A stretch of DNA of 64,000 bases from Nymphaea colorata (GCF_008831285.2 NC_045146.1:310001-374000); one strand, 5' to 3'. Positions 34,889-48,143 are shown, counted from the stretch's first letter. Numbers and translations are program-made. Notes: generated from the sequence alone by a model not told the origin.

Positions 34889-36858
34889 TCAAACCATGAC
34901 CATCCATCCAATCACCATGGCCACCAAGCCCGCAACACCGAACCTAGCGGAGAGAGGTCCACCGGACGGAGCAGGGGCCGGCGCCGCTACGTGAGGAAAT
35001 GGTGCGGGGACTTCTCCTGGCACGGCCGGGGGTGGGACTGGCACGGCCGGCGGAGCAGCCTGGGGACTCGATGGGCTGCTGGGTGGTGGTGCAGTTGGAG
35101 CCTTGCCTGGATGGTGGTGTGGAGTGGGAGCATGGGTGGGTGCCTTCGGAGGTTGGCTCGGAGAGATGGCCGGAGGCAGGACAGGAGGTTGGGAGGAGGG
35201 CGCGTGACTCCGGTCGGCAAGAACCCGGATTATGAGCTTCTGGCCCTTCTCACAGTGGCCCAGTTCACCGCTGATGAAATAGAGAGGCCCAGAGTGGGGC
35301 AACTCGATGGAAGTATTGCCGTCTGTGAAGGAGTTGACCGGGTTGGTCCTGTTGCAGTTCTCATAGGCCTCCTTGCTCACCAACAGAACAGAGTCTTCGC
35401 CGGCTTTGTATTTGAAATCTGAAACGTACAACAGAAAACACGAAAAAGAACAACGGAAAACACGAATTAAGATCGGAAACTAGTGTACAAATCATGACTT
35501 TGGCGGACAGTCCACGAAATCGAGTCGCAAGCCAAACGAGAACGATGGATTTGAGAAACATGAGTAAGTAGGAGAACCTGGTGCATCAATGGCACGTATA
35601 GAAGCGATCAACTAAGATGCAAAATGTCAAGAAAGAAGGACATAAGTGCATGGCACATGCAACGTGGTAGAGAGATTTGACTGGTGTTTTGGAAGCAAGA
35701 GCCAAAGGCCATAAAATTTCCAATGGGACAAACAAGCTATTGCTTAGAACTAATTAAACAAATAGCAAACAAACCAAGCTTTAATAAATCGAATAAGAGT
35801 CAGTTATGTAATTAGAAATACATACGAATAATACATACTCTCTCTCCGTTACTTTAACTCTCCCACCACTAGGTAATAAGAGATACGTATAAAGATATTC
35901 CCACTCTCTCTATCTCTCTATTAGGTACAGAAAGTATCTCTTATTACCTAGTGGGAATATCTTTATGATATATATGTACAAAGATACTCCTTTCTCTCGA
36001 TGAGGTAACTAGAGATGCGTAGAAGATATCCTCTCTGGTCTTGTCAATTACAGTAAATTAATTACAATGAAAGGCAGTGGTGCTGTCACAATATTTACTC
36101 TCTCTCTCTCTTAAATAGCTTATTAGGGATATAATATGTACAAAAGATACCCGCTCTCTCAGTGAGGTAAGTAGAGATACGTACAAAGATAGCATCTCTC
36201 TCTTTATCTCTCTCTCTCCCTGGGCGACACGCACAAGGACCTGAAGATGACAACTGGGTACGTCCTGAAACTTAGGAATAGACTCAAATTGAGTCATTTG
36301 CATCTACATGCGCAAAAAAGATGATATTTTTACCTTACTTTTCAGACCCCCATCGACGAAACTACCTCTTTGTAGTTCAACGCAGAAAAAAGGCACCGAA
36401 GAATGTAACTCAAGTGCATCTGTAGTTCTCTCTCTACTTCATTATACATATGCCTAAAAGACTAAAACTATACTAAATTTGAAGTTTGGAATTCCGTCTT
36501 CATATGTTCTTCTCATATTAACAAATATATATCTTATACATATTGTAGAGAGAGAGAGAGATATAAATAAAAACGAGTTCAATTAAACGAAAAATCATCC
36601 AAAGAGTAATGGGTGTCAACAGAAACAGCAGTTCAAAAAGAAAATGGCAGTAGAGAGGGACTCACATAGACGATCGAACTTGTGAAACCTTTGCCTGTCA
36701 GACCAACGGTTCAAGGGCTCAGAGGGTGACACCACCCAACCATCTTGCCCTCCAACTTTGAAAACGCGAGCATGGAAAGCAGCATCAGCGAACAAGAAGC
36801 TGCTGCTCATGGCCGCCAGCACCAGCAGCAACGCCACAACCTTCACATGCATCCCCAT
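34889..36858 (-). CDS. Early nodulin-like protein (phytocyanin domain, GPI-anchored AGP type)
   Basis: Model: complement(join(34889..35418,36666..36858)), 240 aa, two exons joined T|AT to give FDRLYFKYKAGED. Residues 1-27 are a signal peptide. The plastocyanin-like domain spans about 28-132 (VFKVGGQDGW, LYFKYKAGEDSVL, NCNRTNPVNSFTDGNTSIEL, GPLYFISGELGHCEKGQKL). Cys86 and Cys120 can form the conserved disulfide. The copper site is incomplete: the central His is missing and the Cys before GELGH is Ser, as in ENODLs, so no copper binding is expected. A Pro/Ala/Ser/His-rich arabinogalactan stretch (about 136-210) and a hydrophobic C-terminus after SGGPLS suggest a GPI anchor. The frame is open to a Met at 36894, but the Met at 36858 directly precedes the hydrophobic signal. 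Such proteins act at the plasma membrane or cell wall, for example in reproduction; the specific role is unknown. Confidence 0.9.
35867..35953. repeat. Perfect 20-bp inverted repeat in the ENODL intron
   Basis: Arms 35867-35886 and 35934-35953 are exact reverse complements (right arm GTATCTCTTATTACCTAGTG) with a 47-bp CT-rich loop. They lie within the single intron (35419-36665). Further copies of GAGGTAA.TAGAGATACGTA occur near 36003 and 36163, so the arm word is itself an intronic repeat. Confidence 0.75.
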
Positions 36859-36993
36859 CTCTCTCTCCGTACTCCTTCCTTCCTGATCTACCACACTGAG
36901 AACTCGAACTCACCCAACTCAACAATTTGTGAAGACGCGAGAGAAAGCTTGCCCAAGGAAGCCGGAGAGTGCCAAGTCTCCATCCATATGCAT

Positions 36994-37004
36994 CTGTATA
37001 TAAA
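36994..37004 (-). promoter_or_regulatory. Candidate TATA box of the ENODL gene
   Basis: Minus-strand TTTTATATACAG lies about 140 bp upstream of the chosen start, which would put the transcription start near 36965 and leave a leader of about 100 bp. Confidence 0.4.
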
Positions 37005-37051
37005 AAAAAAGGAAAAGACGGAGAGAGCGATAAATTAGAACTAGAAAACAC

Positions 37052-40000
37052 GTCACATACTAGTTGGCAACCCGAGACATTTTCACAATCCCCGCGATTC
37101 TTGCCATTTGAGATAATGGCAAATTAAAAAGGAAAGACGAGGATGCCTGAAATAGCCTTCATCTTCTCCCGTAAGGACCTCAGATATGAGTTGCAAGGTC
37201 GCCTGAAAAAATGACTCGCCCAAGGGTAGTATGGTCAACATGAACCAATCGCCGGACGGAAAAGGAGACGCCGGTATAAAAGTAAACTACAAAATTACCC
37301 TCTCTTATAGCGGAAAAGGACCAACTAGACCGCATCATTTTGGGGAAATAAAACGGGCATTTCAACGCGGATTATCCAGCCGTTGGCTATTAATTGCTAA
37401 TTGAACTCCTTCCTAGAATTAAGCCCCAAGCACATTTCGAGAGATTTTCCGACCGTTGGATTTCCCGAGTCGCTCTCGATGAACGGTCCTCCTGGCCTCG
37501 TGGAATGGGACAAACCTCTGGAAATCGGAAACCGGTGATAGAAACGCTTCGTCCACCCTCCGCGTGGTGCACCTTAAAATTAAGCCCATACAAAGATAAT
37601 CAGAAGCCCTCCGTCTAGCTATTACCAAGTTGTGCGAATGACTTGATCTTTAGGTGCGAGCTTAAGTTACCGAAGATAAACGGATGAGGAAATCTTATCC
37701 TTTGTTTTTTGGACGATTGTGGGTAGAAGAAGAAAGAATCAGCTTTTTGCCGAAAATGTCTAAAACGGCCATCCTTTTGATTCGGACTTTCACCTCTGGA
37801 TGATTTCGTTATTAGGTGGTTACTCTTGGGTTATTTGTGTCATTAGAAAATGCCAACTTTGACGCGCCGCGTGTGTCGAGGTGGAAGGGAAGACGCGTGA
37901 GCGTCAGCGAGGCGTGGCCGTCGTGAGGAGTTGAAGGCGGTGGACTGTCCGGTCAGACAGGTTAGGACGAAAATGAGCTTCTGACCAGGAGGTCCTGACG
38001 GGGCAGGATTCGCGGGAGTGGGAATTGATCCGAAATAGATGCCGATGGTTCGAGATCGGTCCAACATATAATAATAATAATCACTTATGTAAGAGAAAAA
38101 AACCACACCACTTAAATTTGTTTAGAAAATTATTTTAAACAAAACATGAACTTCCTATTATGTTTATAAATACCAATTTAAGATAGATCAAGTTTCAGTT
38201 CAACTTATTTTTAAAAAATTGATTTTTTTTTACTATCATAATTTTGGTGCCATAAAAGTCGTTCATTTTTATTATTAAAAACGTTATTAATGTTAAAAGT
38301 GACCAAGTTAATACATATTCCTCATCAAATCATTCTTAAGATCAAACAATTTGCAAGGTTAGAATAAAAAAAAAGTCACTTTAATAATTATTTTTAGTGG
38401 GCCTCGGTTTTTGTCTCTTAGGTGCCTGGCCTATAAGAAATCATTTTGCCCATTGATCTTTACATGATGCATGACTAAAACAAGAAAACATTTATTATTT
38501 AATGTTAGATTACTAAAGCATCATTTTTTTCTCATTGATTTTCTTTGAGATATATCTTTGAAAGATCAAAGACCAAGATTATTTCTTGCAAGTAATGTTC
38601 CTAAGGGTCATGTGCTTCTCTCTCTCTCTCTCTCTAAAACAGGATGCCAAACCTTAATATGTTAGACTTGAGGGGAATTACTTGGCCATTAATTTTAAGA
38701 AAATCATACCATAAAAATTAAGTTGAAAAAAATGGACATCTAGTTGTATTTTTAAAAGACTTAAATATATCTCAAAAGAGGCAAGAGATTAAGAGATTTC
38801 AATTATGTGAACTTATTAGTTTCCTCAATTGAAAGGTATTTCAATCTCTTGAAAATGCAATCAGGTTTCTATATCTTTTAACTAAGTCTCCACCATTAAT
38901 TCTCTTTAAAGTCAATAACCCAAACAATTCCCGTTAAATATAGCACATGAGGGTCTAGTACCTACGTACACATTTATATATTTATATATATATATGTATA
39001 ATTTACATAATAATTTATCAGAAAAAACAAACTTTAGATTTATGGTAGTCAAATTTTGAGTATTAAGAACTTATATTTTATGACATTTTCAATTGAAAAA
39101 ATATTTTGTACAAGACGTTATTTATCAAAATGTAGGTTGGAATTACAAGTGGCATTTCACATTAGTGCACGAGGTGCGTAACTTGTCTAAACCCTCGGAT
39201 CGTAATTGCAAGTTTTTGGCTTACACCGCCCAGGGTCTAAGTCTTGCAAATTGCAATTCAGAAGAGTAACATCTATGAAATCGAACTGACGACATAACTT
39301 TCACCGTCTGTCAATCCGACCGTTCGTGCTACACCCATCGAGCTAGGTAGGGCAATACTTGATTCATAATCAACCATGTCAGATAGATCCAAATCCAACT
39401 TATGTTAGATTATGATGAGATTCGATAGTTAGTTTAGAGTACCATAGTTATGGCTAGTTATTTGTAACTTTATATTCTTCTTATTTTAGTTTATATTTGT
39501 ACAAATTTTACATTGGAATGCAAATGTTAGGGATGTCTGTTTTAAGTTTCGGAATGCAAATGTTAGGGATGTCAATGTTAGGGATGTCAATAGAATATTG
39601 GATTGGATATTCAACTGAACGGCTTTAAAGAAGTATGATATAAGAAAATTTTGACACATCTGATTTATGACTTAAATCATACTTAAGTTTTAAGAAATAA
39701 CATTCGATCAGATGCAGATTTAAATTCAGATTTCAATAGATTATTAGATCTGATAATGAACCTAAAGGTGGCTAAGTTTCCTATATCCAATATCCATATG
39801 TGTTGTAAGTTGGTTCTTAATATACCACATGATATGAAACATTGAACCTAAAAGCGTATATCAAATCAAATTTGGTTCAGAATTTAAATTTAGATATGAC
39901 GAAGACCTTTCTTCATCCATTTTCAAATCTTAATTTAATATGTGAACAACAGAAAATTCGAATATGGCATGTACATTAGATTCGATTATGACATCTTTAT

Positions 40001-41600
40001 ATGTTAACCCTACTTAACTATGCAAATGCATTAATCATATCGGTCTGATGCTCTTTGCGGGCGGCAAGGGCCATGCCTCCCCCTTCAAGTTTTAAAATTT
40101 AAAATTTTATGTATTAATTATTTTTTTGTTCAAAAATTTAGTTCGGACCCATAAATCTTTTTGAAGAAATAGGGATTGGCCCTGTTAAAAATTTTATTTA
40201 GTAATAGCAAGACTGTTCACCCTGCTAAAGATTAAATCCTGGCTTCGCCTATAATCATTGTAGTGCAATATGTGCAGTGGAGAAGCCATAAATTTTTGGC
40301 CGTAGGGCACTGTTATAAAAATTCTTATTTTTGAAGGACACAACATATATAAATAAGTAAATAATTGTAAAAAATCTATATAAAATATGTAAAAATAATT
40401 AAAAATTTTGTTGCTAGCATAGGCAACCGCCCACGCCAGCCTATATGTAGCTACGCTACTGAATATACAAATCATGGTGTGTTAACTCGACTCATTGAAC
40501 AGCCATAGTCACACACATCCAGGTGAAACAACGAATGATCCACATGACCAGGGACACATTTAACTATAATTCAATGATTTCATATGAACGAGATCGCCAA
40601 GGTGAAAAACCTCTGGCTAATGAAATAATGTAGGCAAGGGAAGTCGGGCAAAATAGATCCATAACCATGTGAGAGAGAGAAAGCAGGACAAGTACTTATT
40701 AGACATTTATAGATATACTAGACTTTCATAGGAACTATCTACTCTGTCAATTCCAAGAGATCAAACAGTAGATATTATGTTGCAAATATAAATACAGAAT
40801 CTAAACTGTTTTTTTTTTTAAGTATAAATAAACCTCAAAAGTGATGAGGGGTTTCATTCAAGGAAACTAGTTTATTTCCATTTTTTCTCTCCATCTTCTT
40901 TTGCGTGATATTTGAGTTTCTTGAAAATATAACTTGGATTTTATATTTGCAACTTAATTTCTATAATTTCCTTATAAGCAACTGTATAAATAATTCCCAT
41001 CAAACCTAGTATCAAAGTATATCAATATATATAAGAAAATTGGTGAAAACCAAGCCACTTGATTTAAAAGAGACAAAATCCAAACCTATTGAAATTAATT
41101 GTCAAAATAGGTTTTTGGAAATGTAACCTTACAGATATGATCTTAAAAGTGATTCGATAAGAAACATATAATAACTTAGTTGTCTTCTTAATTAAATAGT
41201 TTTTTTAATAGTAAAAAAACTGTTCTTATAACATCAAAATTTTGGTAATGCAAAGTTTTTTTTTTTTTTTACAAAAATTACTTGAACTAAAACATGATTC
41301 ATATTAAATTAGTGTCTGTAAACACACTAAAAGGTTTATATTTTGTTTTAAACACTTTTTAACATGAATTTAAGAGGTCTGGTTCTTATCTCTTACCCAA
41401 TAATTGGTCTGGTAGTTTCCAATTTTCATCTCTCTCTCTCTCTCTCTCTAGCGTTCAATTCCTGTGGCCTCTCCCCTCACTCTCTCCCCGCAAGCTTACA
41501 TTCTTTTCATCAACAAAAAGCTCTGAGTTAGAATTGAGAACTGCCTTGTATTGGATCATATCGATCACAACAGAAAATAGAAAATTAAAATCACACCAAC
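37052..41600. other. Gene-poor stretch
   Basis: No supported exon. The first kilobase is moderately GC-rich (37380-37620, 37860-38050) without a recognisable product. About 39536-39600 repeats GTTAGGGATGTC three times at the edge of another diverged TAGGGATGTC element. About 40276-40462 resembles a short element (CAGTGGAGAAGCC ... GCTACGCTACTG). Many AT-runs. Confidence 0.45.
40276..40462. mobile_element. Short non-autonomous element, CAGTGG...CTACTG ends
   Basis: The left end CAGTGGAGAAGCC and right end GCTACGCTACTG form an imperfect inverted terminus. The interior is AT-rich with GGCAACCGCCCACGCC near the right end, a word related to one in the piece at about 20694-20873. No coding capacity and no clear target duplication. 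Confidence 0.4.
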
Positions 41601-42131
41601 AAAGGAAAAAGGGTGGTGGCCCGGTGTGTTTGCTCAGTTTATATGATAAATCTCACCGGAAAGTATGGTTTATAACTTCATAGATTTTTCTTACGACACC
41701 GCGACAGGAAAAACGTGGTTTGGTCGGAGAAAAAGTTTTTCCGATCCAAATTTCGTCCCCGAAATTCCGGTTCCGTCTACCAGTGTAACTTATCTTGAAG
41801 CTCTTATCTTTATAGTTAATGGAAGACGGACGCCTTTCAAACAAAGAAAGGACCCGCTAAGTTTCTTCATTTCCTCCCAATGCAAGCCTGTTGGGAGGTC
41901 CATCTCCTCACCTTTTATTTCAAAGGGAGAAGGCACAAATCTAAGGGGATAATTTGGAATCAAAATTTTCCCAACATGGAATTTCCTTTTTTTTTTTTTC
42001 TGCTGACTATTTTGAACAGCCTCTGCAACAGGCAGCTGGCTCGTGTCAGGTCCTACTTATTGCATGAATGGTCCAGTTTGTTCAATTCCCTCATTACATC
42101 ACCATATCAACTATTAAGAGTGTGGCAGGCC

Positions 42132-42640
42132 CAATTATCTAGAGTAAGGTTGCACACAAGCACAAGCGAGTCGAGCCCAAGCTTGGCCAGCTCAAGCTCA
42201 TCTCGGCTCAAAAAACTTGAGCACGAGCTCAGATCAAACTCGAGTCGAGCTCCTTATAACAAGCTCGAGCTTGATTCAACTACTTAAAATCAAGCTTAAA
42301 CTTCACTCATTTAACCTATTTAACTCGTTTAGGAGTTAACTAATTTCGTTTAACTCATGTAAATGTTAACTCATGTAACTCTTTTAACTCGTGTAACTTA
42401 TGAAAATTTATTTTTACCCTAAAAGTTAAAAACTATGATTAAGTGAACCTGTCTTGGCAATATTATAGAGTACCGAGTCGATCTAGTATAAACGAGTCAA
42501 GTTTTTGAAACTCGAACTTGACTCGTTTATCGTTTCGAGTATCTTTGTAAACTCGAATTCAGCTCGTTCATAAAGGAGTCAAGTTTTTGCGAGCTAGTTC
42601 GAGTCGAACTTGAGTTGACTCAGCTCATTATGGGCCCTAA
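42132..42640. mobile_element. Degenerate AGCTCGAG-rich hAT-MITE relative, ~510 bp
   Basis: Left end TAAGGTTGCACACAAGC, right end GAGCTCATTATGGGCCCTA-like; the interior has GAGCTCGAGCTTG, GTTAACTCATGTAACTC and AACTCGTTTA words. Its length is close to the intact 513-bp copy at 16771. The flanking octamers do not match. Confidence 0.5.
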
Positions 42641-42717
42641 TGTATAAGCTGAAGCCTCTTTCTCTTTCCTCTACTCTTTAGGTTCGGGATACGGGTAGAG
42701 AGGGGAGGACACCCGTC

Positions 42718-43017
42718 AATAACAGTGTTGTACATCCACTCTATGTAGAAATAACAGTGTTGTACATCCACTCTATGTAGAATTGAAGAAAGTACACATG
42801 AGAAATCAAACTGATGACCAGACTTTCACTCTCTGCTATTCTAAACAACTACAGAGAAACTATATAATTAATTTACCCGACCAAAGTGCCTTGTGAAAGA
42901 AAGACTTTTAGTTGGTGTTCATTTCTCTTTTAGAAACCACATACCTCAAGTTTTGAACTCAAAAATTTCATTTCTCTTTTAGAAACCACATACCTCAAGT
43001 TTTGAACTCAAAAATTT
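42718..43017. repeat. Two perfect tandem duplications (32 bp and 49 bp)
   Basis: A 32-bp unit beginning AATAACAGTGTTGTAC is present twice (42718-42749, 42750-42781). A 49-bp unit beginning CATTTCTCTTTTAGAAACC is present twice (42920-42968, 42969-43017). Both pairs look identical, so both are recent. Confidence 0.85.
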
Positions 43018-43095
43018 GGAGTCCCCATGAGTTCAGATTTAGCAAGGACCATTCCAACTTAAAATTTATTAAAAGGACAAAGGAAGCAAGAGAAA

Positions 43096-43097
<2 letters not shown>

Positions 43098-43147
<50 letters not shown>
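43098..43147. repeat. TA microsatellite
   Basis: About 25 uninterrupted TA units. Confidence 0.9.
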
Positions 43148-43151
<4 letters not shown>

Positions 43152-43559
43152 AAAAGGCTGGAGTTGGAATCAATATTCTGACAGATTAGCTCAGAAGAGG
43201 TCAAGATGAGTCAAGTTGGGAGCGAACAATTGGACCTTACAAGAGAGAAGAAAAGAACAGGGAGGTAGTTACTACAGAATGAATTAAAGAGGAGAGTGTG
43301 AGCTGGGGGGGCAGGCAGCCCTACAGTGGAGGACAATGACCTAAAGATGGGAAGGGACCCACCTCATAAGGCACACCGACCTGGCCTGACACTCTCTGCG
43401 CCATGGCCCTGAGGGTGGGCTTGTGGCACATGCAAAGGAGTCTCCCAGAGAGAGAGAGAGAGACAGAGAGAGGAGAGAGAGAGATTTAAGACTTCCTGAA
43501 AGGTAATAATGTTGGGCTATGTAAATGAGCATGCATGAATTCTAGTTTCTCTGGAGGAG

Positions 43560-43860
43560 GATGAATTCTTCTCTCTCTCTAGCTAAAAGGTGTGTAGCGC
43601 AGATCTTAGATTTGATTACCATAGCACTACCCTTCGAATGGCATTGAGAGTTGGGGTGAGGAGTTGCATTTAGTAGCTCGTCTCTCTCTCTCTCCCTCTA
43701 GTGCCAAAAGGTGTGTAGCATAGTTGGTCAGGTTAGATACATTCACAAACATATCTTGGATTCGATTACCATGAGCAACTACTCTTTGATGGCATTGTGA
43801 GTTGGGCTGAGCAGTTGTGGTTAGCGGCTCAAGTGTCCTGCCTGCCCCCTTTTCTCTCTC
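43560..43860 (+). mobile_element. tRNA-derived SINE-like unit, tandemly duplicated
   Basis: The second copy (from about 43708) carries TAGCATAGTTGG, an exact match to the pol III box A consensus, and 30-odd bases on GGATTCGATTACC, a worn box B. The first copy (from about 43585) has lost the middle of this head but keeps AGGTGTGTAGC and GATTTGATTACCAT. Both continue with GATGGCATTGTGAGTTGGG-type bodies. The pair is separated by a CT microsatellite. No intact tRNA can be folded. Confidence 0.5.
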
Positions 43861-44575
43861 TGAATCTCTGATGGAAATGCGTAGGCATCATTGCATGCAC
43901 GCATAGACACACATATTCTTGCTAACTTACTTCACCCTCAGTAACTCCTTATTCCTCCTTCCCATATCCAGACTGTCATTCATGGCGCCATGATAGTTAG
44001 GCATGGGTGGCTCGACTGGCAGTTGTGCCTGTGTTACCAGAGCATGGCAGATTAGCAGTGCTTCTACTCAAAATTTCTCCATTAATGCATGCTTGAAATC
44101 AAAATTTTAACTAGAAAAAAGACGGAGATCTAGGAGGAGGAAGGAAGAAAGGAGATCTGCTTGTCAGATATATAAAGCTACATATATCTCTATCAGGAGC
44201 ACTTATCTAATGAGCACCTTGGAATTTCGCCGAAATTTCTACATATAAATATTTGTTATATAATGTATCTTTTCTTATAATATCGTGTGATATCACTGTC
44301 TAATCTAATTCATTTGAAAAACTGCAGACACAAAATTGATTTCAGCGTGTGGACTGTAGTACGCTTATTATTTATTTATGAAAGGAACGTTTTGATCTTG
44401 ACAAAAGAAGCCACAAACCTAAGTTTGATTTCAATTTGGATTTAATGCAAGTACATCTGAAGCATGAGGAAAAGATTATCCACATCAATTTGGCAACCAC
44501 CAAAGAAGAAATCAAGCAATAAGGATGGTGCATACTTTAAGTTTTCCTGTTCAATAAGTTTGGCCGGAACTACCT
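43861..44575. other. Intergenic, no gene seen
   Basis: Mixed sequence with a CT-rich start and no supported exon. Confidence 0.4.
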
Positions 44576-44776
44576 TCATGCCTTAGATCCTCTCACATTC
44601 AATGCCCACATTTGCTCTAAAGTAGTCTTTAAATTGAGGCACTGCATGGAGGGCGCGCATTTAGTAAGAATATTAATATATATGTCCTCCCATAACTTTG
44701 ATCTAGGGCAAGCATTCATTGCATGTCTTTTCAAACAATAAATAGGCATAGGATGTGTCATGTGTTTGGACCACAT
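44576..44776 (-). pseudogene. Possible decayed PPR-repeat fragment
   Basis: The 66-codon minus frame contains LWEDIYINILTKCAPSM followed by LKTTLEQMWALNV. This resembles a pentatricopeptide segment of the form D.YI...L..KCGSM....K..FEQM, with a deletion and lost glycine. No further repeats were found on either side, so if correct this is only a remnant. The resemblance is weak and could be chance. Confidence 0.25.
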
Positions 44777-47700
44777 GCTGGTGATCGCTCATGAGGAGGC
44801 CAACTCATTCATTAGAATTTGCTTCCATTTTTTGGGTTTTAAAAGGACCAAATTACTTTGTTTTTGATGGTGAAAACTTGATATATCTAATGCTCAATGT
44901 TACTGAAGCCGGAGCAGACTCATCATGTAGAAAATTAAGATGCCCGAAGGCCCCCATTCCCCTTACTTCAGAGGTTCTGCACAGTGCACCGTTCAACTTA
45001 ACTACCATACCCCACTACTTTTAGTTACCTGAGTTGGAGCAGCTAATTTTGTGTTTAGAAGTGTCTTTTTGTTGATAAATTGGTAACCAAAACATAAGTA
45101 GTAGTAGTAATTCTAGAACATCATCACTATATTAACTTTGGCATCAGAGTAAAATCACTGCAACAAATTTCGATATCAGATCATTATCAGCTGCATCAGT
45201 TTGGCTTCAAAGCTTCGATAGCGCTGGTAATAAGAACAGTATCGCTGTATCAGTTTGGCCTATCATTTACTTTTAAAGAAATGGATAATATGGAGTTGGG
45301 CTAAGCGTTGCCACAATATAAACATCAATAGTGAACAGTGATGCATGCAAAGACCAGTTACTGCTAGTATCTTAAGCATTAACGTTCAAGAGGGCTCAGT
45401 GAAGAAAAAGTGTGATAACTTAGTTCTCGATTGCCCGCAGTGGAGCTCCAGGATGGCGACTCCTCTACGTGGTCCTAATCATTAGAGTCCTACCAATTTC
45501 TATTTCTTTGAATGAAGGAAACTCATCGACCTAGCTAGGAAAAATAAGTTGTGTATAACTTCGAATGATTGTTCTAATTTATTTGAAAAATGAAGAAGCC
45601 ATTCTTAGGATTGAGTGGGATGGAAGCTTTAAATTTCAGAAAGCTTTAGTTGTGGAACAAATTTGCCTCAAAGGGGCCACGATGATGTTGAAATCCTTGA
45701 CCAGTCACCTGCTGTCCAAGGGCCTATTCTTATTGTGCATATCCTTGGGTTTCCAATTGAAAGATGAAAACGGTAGCCGCGAAGGCAAGTATGGGAACCA
45801 ATACATCCTTCTGAATGTGTGTGTGTGTGTGTGTGTTTGAGTGGGTGGACTGAACGTACTTTTGTGTCGTCTCTTTTCAAAACTAAGTAACTGCTACATC
45901 AAACACAAAACTGTGTTTCATGGGAATTTTTCAGAGAGAGAGAGAGAGAGAGTGAGAGTGAGGACTGCACGTCTAATTAGGTGGGTAGTTTGATCATAAT
46001 TAGGTGGGTAGTTTGATCATGATTTCACACAGTACAGGAACTGAAGAAGCTTCACTGTAGAGCCAAATTTTGCTATGGAAGTCGCCTTTGCCATGTTCTG
46101 CCTGAGTAAAAGAGTTAATCGCCGACAAGTCGACATGTTCATGAGCTGATGGGCAGTCAGTTGGCCTGTCTAATTCCTTAAAGTCCAAAAATTGAGAGGA
46201 AAAGAAAGGAAGAAACAGTTGCCTCAAATTGACTACACCTTGCCAAGTTGGGTAGGCTGGTAATTGGTAAATGAACTGAGAATGATGTGTTCAAGCTTCA
46301 CTCTTTCTTACAGCAAACCACTAAGCCAAGCCATGTTCAAGCTCGTCAAGAAATTGTTATAAATATATAAGCTAGATCTCAATGTAACCAGACATGTAAG
46401 GCATCTGTTCACCTGTGGGGATATAAAATGGATCACACCAGAGTTAGAAGTTTTACTGATCAGAGAGTTGAATTCGAGCTCTTAAAGTCATTTCCCTGTT
46501 CTGTATCCGAAATGTTTGTGTTAATCGGGAATATTCTATGTTTCAGACACAGACCATGTAAATATAGAATGAATGGGCTCGATCTGATCCAACTAGACCA
46601 CTCAAAGCTTCAAAAACTATCAGAAGATTCTAACTGTTAGCACCCCTGGACCTATCTGCACGGTTGATTAAATTTTGCCTGTGTTTTTTCTGACAAACTA
46701 AGTCTGATCTTGCTTGTCCTAGTGACTGACTTGAACTAATTCAGATCCAGTAACTATATGATCAAATGCTTAAAACAATGAATCGCTAAAATTATCATTG
46801 TTCATGAACAATAATCCTCCAGTTGACATACTCTGATCCGTAATCCCCATTATTAACATAATCATAAGAATCATTCAACACCTAAAAATTTTGTGTCGTC
46901 AAATCGTGACAAGATTGTTGGATCCTAGCTGTTGATGTATAGGTAAATGTGGCAGAAATTAAATGTCATAAAATTGCACCAATCGCTCAAAACAGTTGAG
47001 ATTGGAAATAAAAGGGGGCCGCTCCCCTTATTTATGGTCGTTTCCTGATATCTCAGCTAACTTCCTGCCACAGTCATAAATCCCTCAAGAACAGACAGGA
47101 CAACAAGGAAAACGACACATGGAATCAGTAAAAAAGTAATTAAATGAGATTATTAAAGCTATTAACTGGCATCGAAACCCGTCTCTCTAGATTCGCACCT
47201 TCCCTTTTCTTCTTCAGAATCAATAGTTCCTAACTCTATATATATATTTCTCTTTGGTTATTTTTGAATACTATGAACCCATTCATATTCCGTGTTCTGT
47301 TTAATCAATTCAGAATGATTGGTGTAAACTGTTGTTAATGTCAAGCCATATCGGCTCAGGCACGTTGTCTTGACTCCTTACTGACATATATGATGCAAGG
47401 CCAATATGGGTTTAGATACATTTTTATATAAAAAATTGATATCCAACAATGCCAATTGGCCCATATATACACCACATCAGTGAGTAAGTATGTGCATCGA
47501 TCAGATGTTAAGAACATTGGTTTGTTTGAAATGATCAACATATTGTGTTGATTTATATTTCATTAACTTTTGGAATATATATATATATATATATATATTA
47601 AGGAGCTTACTAATCACGCTATGATGCAGAATATAGCTTGCTTTCAATTAATATAGCGACTATTTTGACTGCTGACAATTTTATTGATTGATTTATGTGC

Positions 47701-48029
47701 ACGAATCCTGATAAGTCTCTTCCTTGGGGACAGTGAGAGAGAACTCTTCTGATGAACACAACGCCAATTGTCATCGGGAGCTTATATATAGATGGTAGAC
47801 TGATACGTTCTAGAGAGCCACTATTCGTGGCCATGCTCCCGGATTATGGCATGCAGCCTTATAATTTCAATCTGATTAAGCCCCTTTTTATTCTTTTCAA
47901 ATTTCTGGCGATGGGAGAGACTTAAATACGGCGCCTTAACTCGCTTGTCAGAAAATTTATATTAAAAAAGAACCATTCCTTTTTTCCTGTAAAAAAGCAG
48001 ATCTCAAAGTTCCACCACCTAAATCTTTC

Positions 48030-48033
<4 letters not shown>
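44777..48033. other. Intergenic stretch upstream of PDF1
   Basis: No supported gene. Contains microsatellites (TG at 45816-45836, GA at about 45933-45952, TA at about 47575-47599) and a direct repeat of AATTAGGTGGGTAGTTTGATC (near 45976 and 45998). Short ORFs have no family resemblance. Confidence 0.45.

Positions 48034-48063
<30 letters not shown>
48034..48063. repeat. CT microsatellite in the PDF1 promoter
   Basis: Fifteen CT units about 300 bp upstream of the PDF1 start codon. GA/CT tracts are frequent in plant promoters. Confidence 0.85.
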
Positions 48064-48068
<5 letters not shown>

Positions 48069-48135
48069 GCCCTCTTGCCCGAGCTCCGGCTCTTGACAAC
48101 CAGGATAATGGTGTGAGAGGCTTTAATAAGATCTA

Positions 48136-48143
48136 TAAATGCA
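48136..48143 (+). promoter_or_regulatory. L1 box (TAAATGCA) of the PDF1 gene
   Basis: Exact match to the L1-box consensus TAAATG(C/T)A, 222 bp upstream of the start codon and about 80 bp upstream of the TATA run. HD-ZIP IV factors (ATML1/PDF2) bind this motif to drive epidermis-specific expression, and PDF1 is their classic target, so the site fits the gene call. Confidence 0.7.

Noticed and set aside
34991-35422. 143-codon plus-strand ORF over ENODL exon 2
   Set aside because: Antisense shadow of the proline-rich tail.
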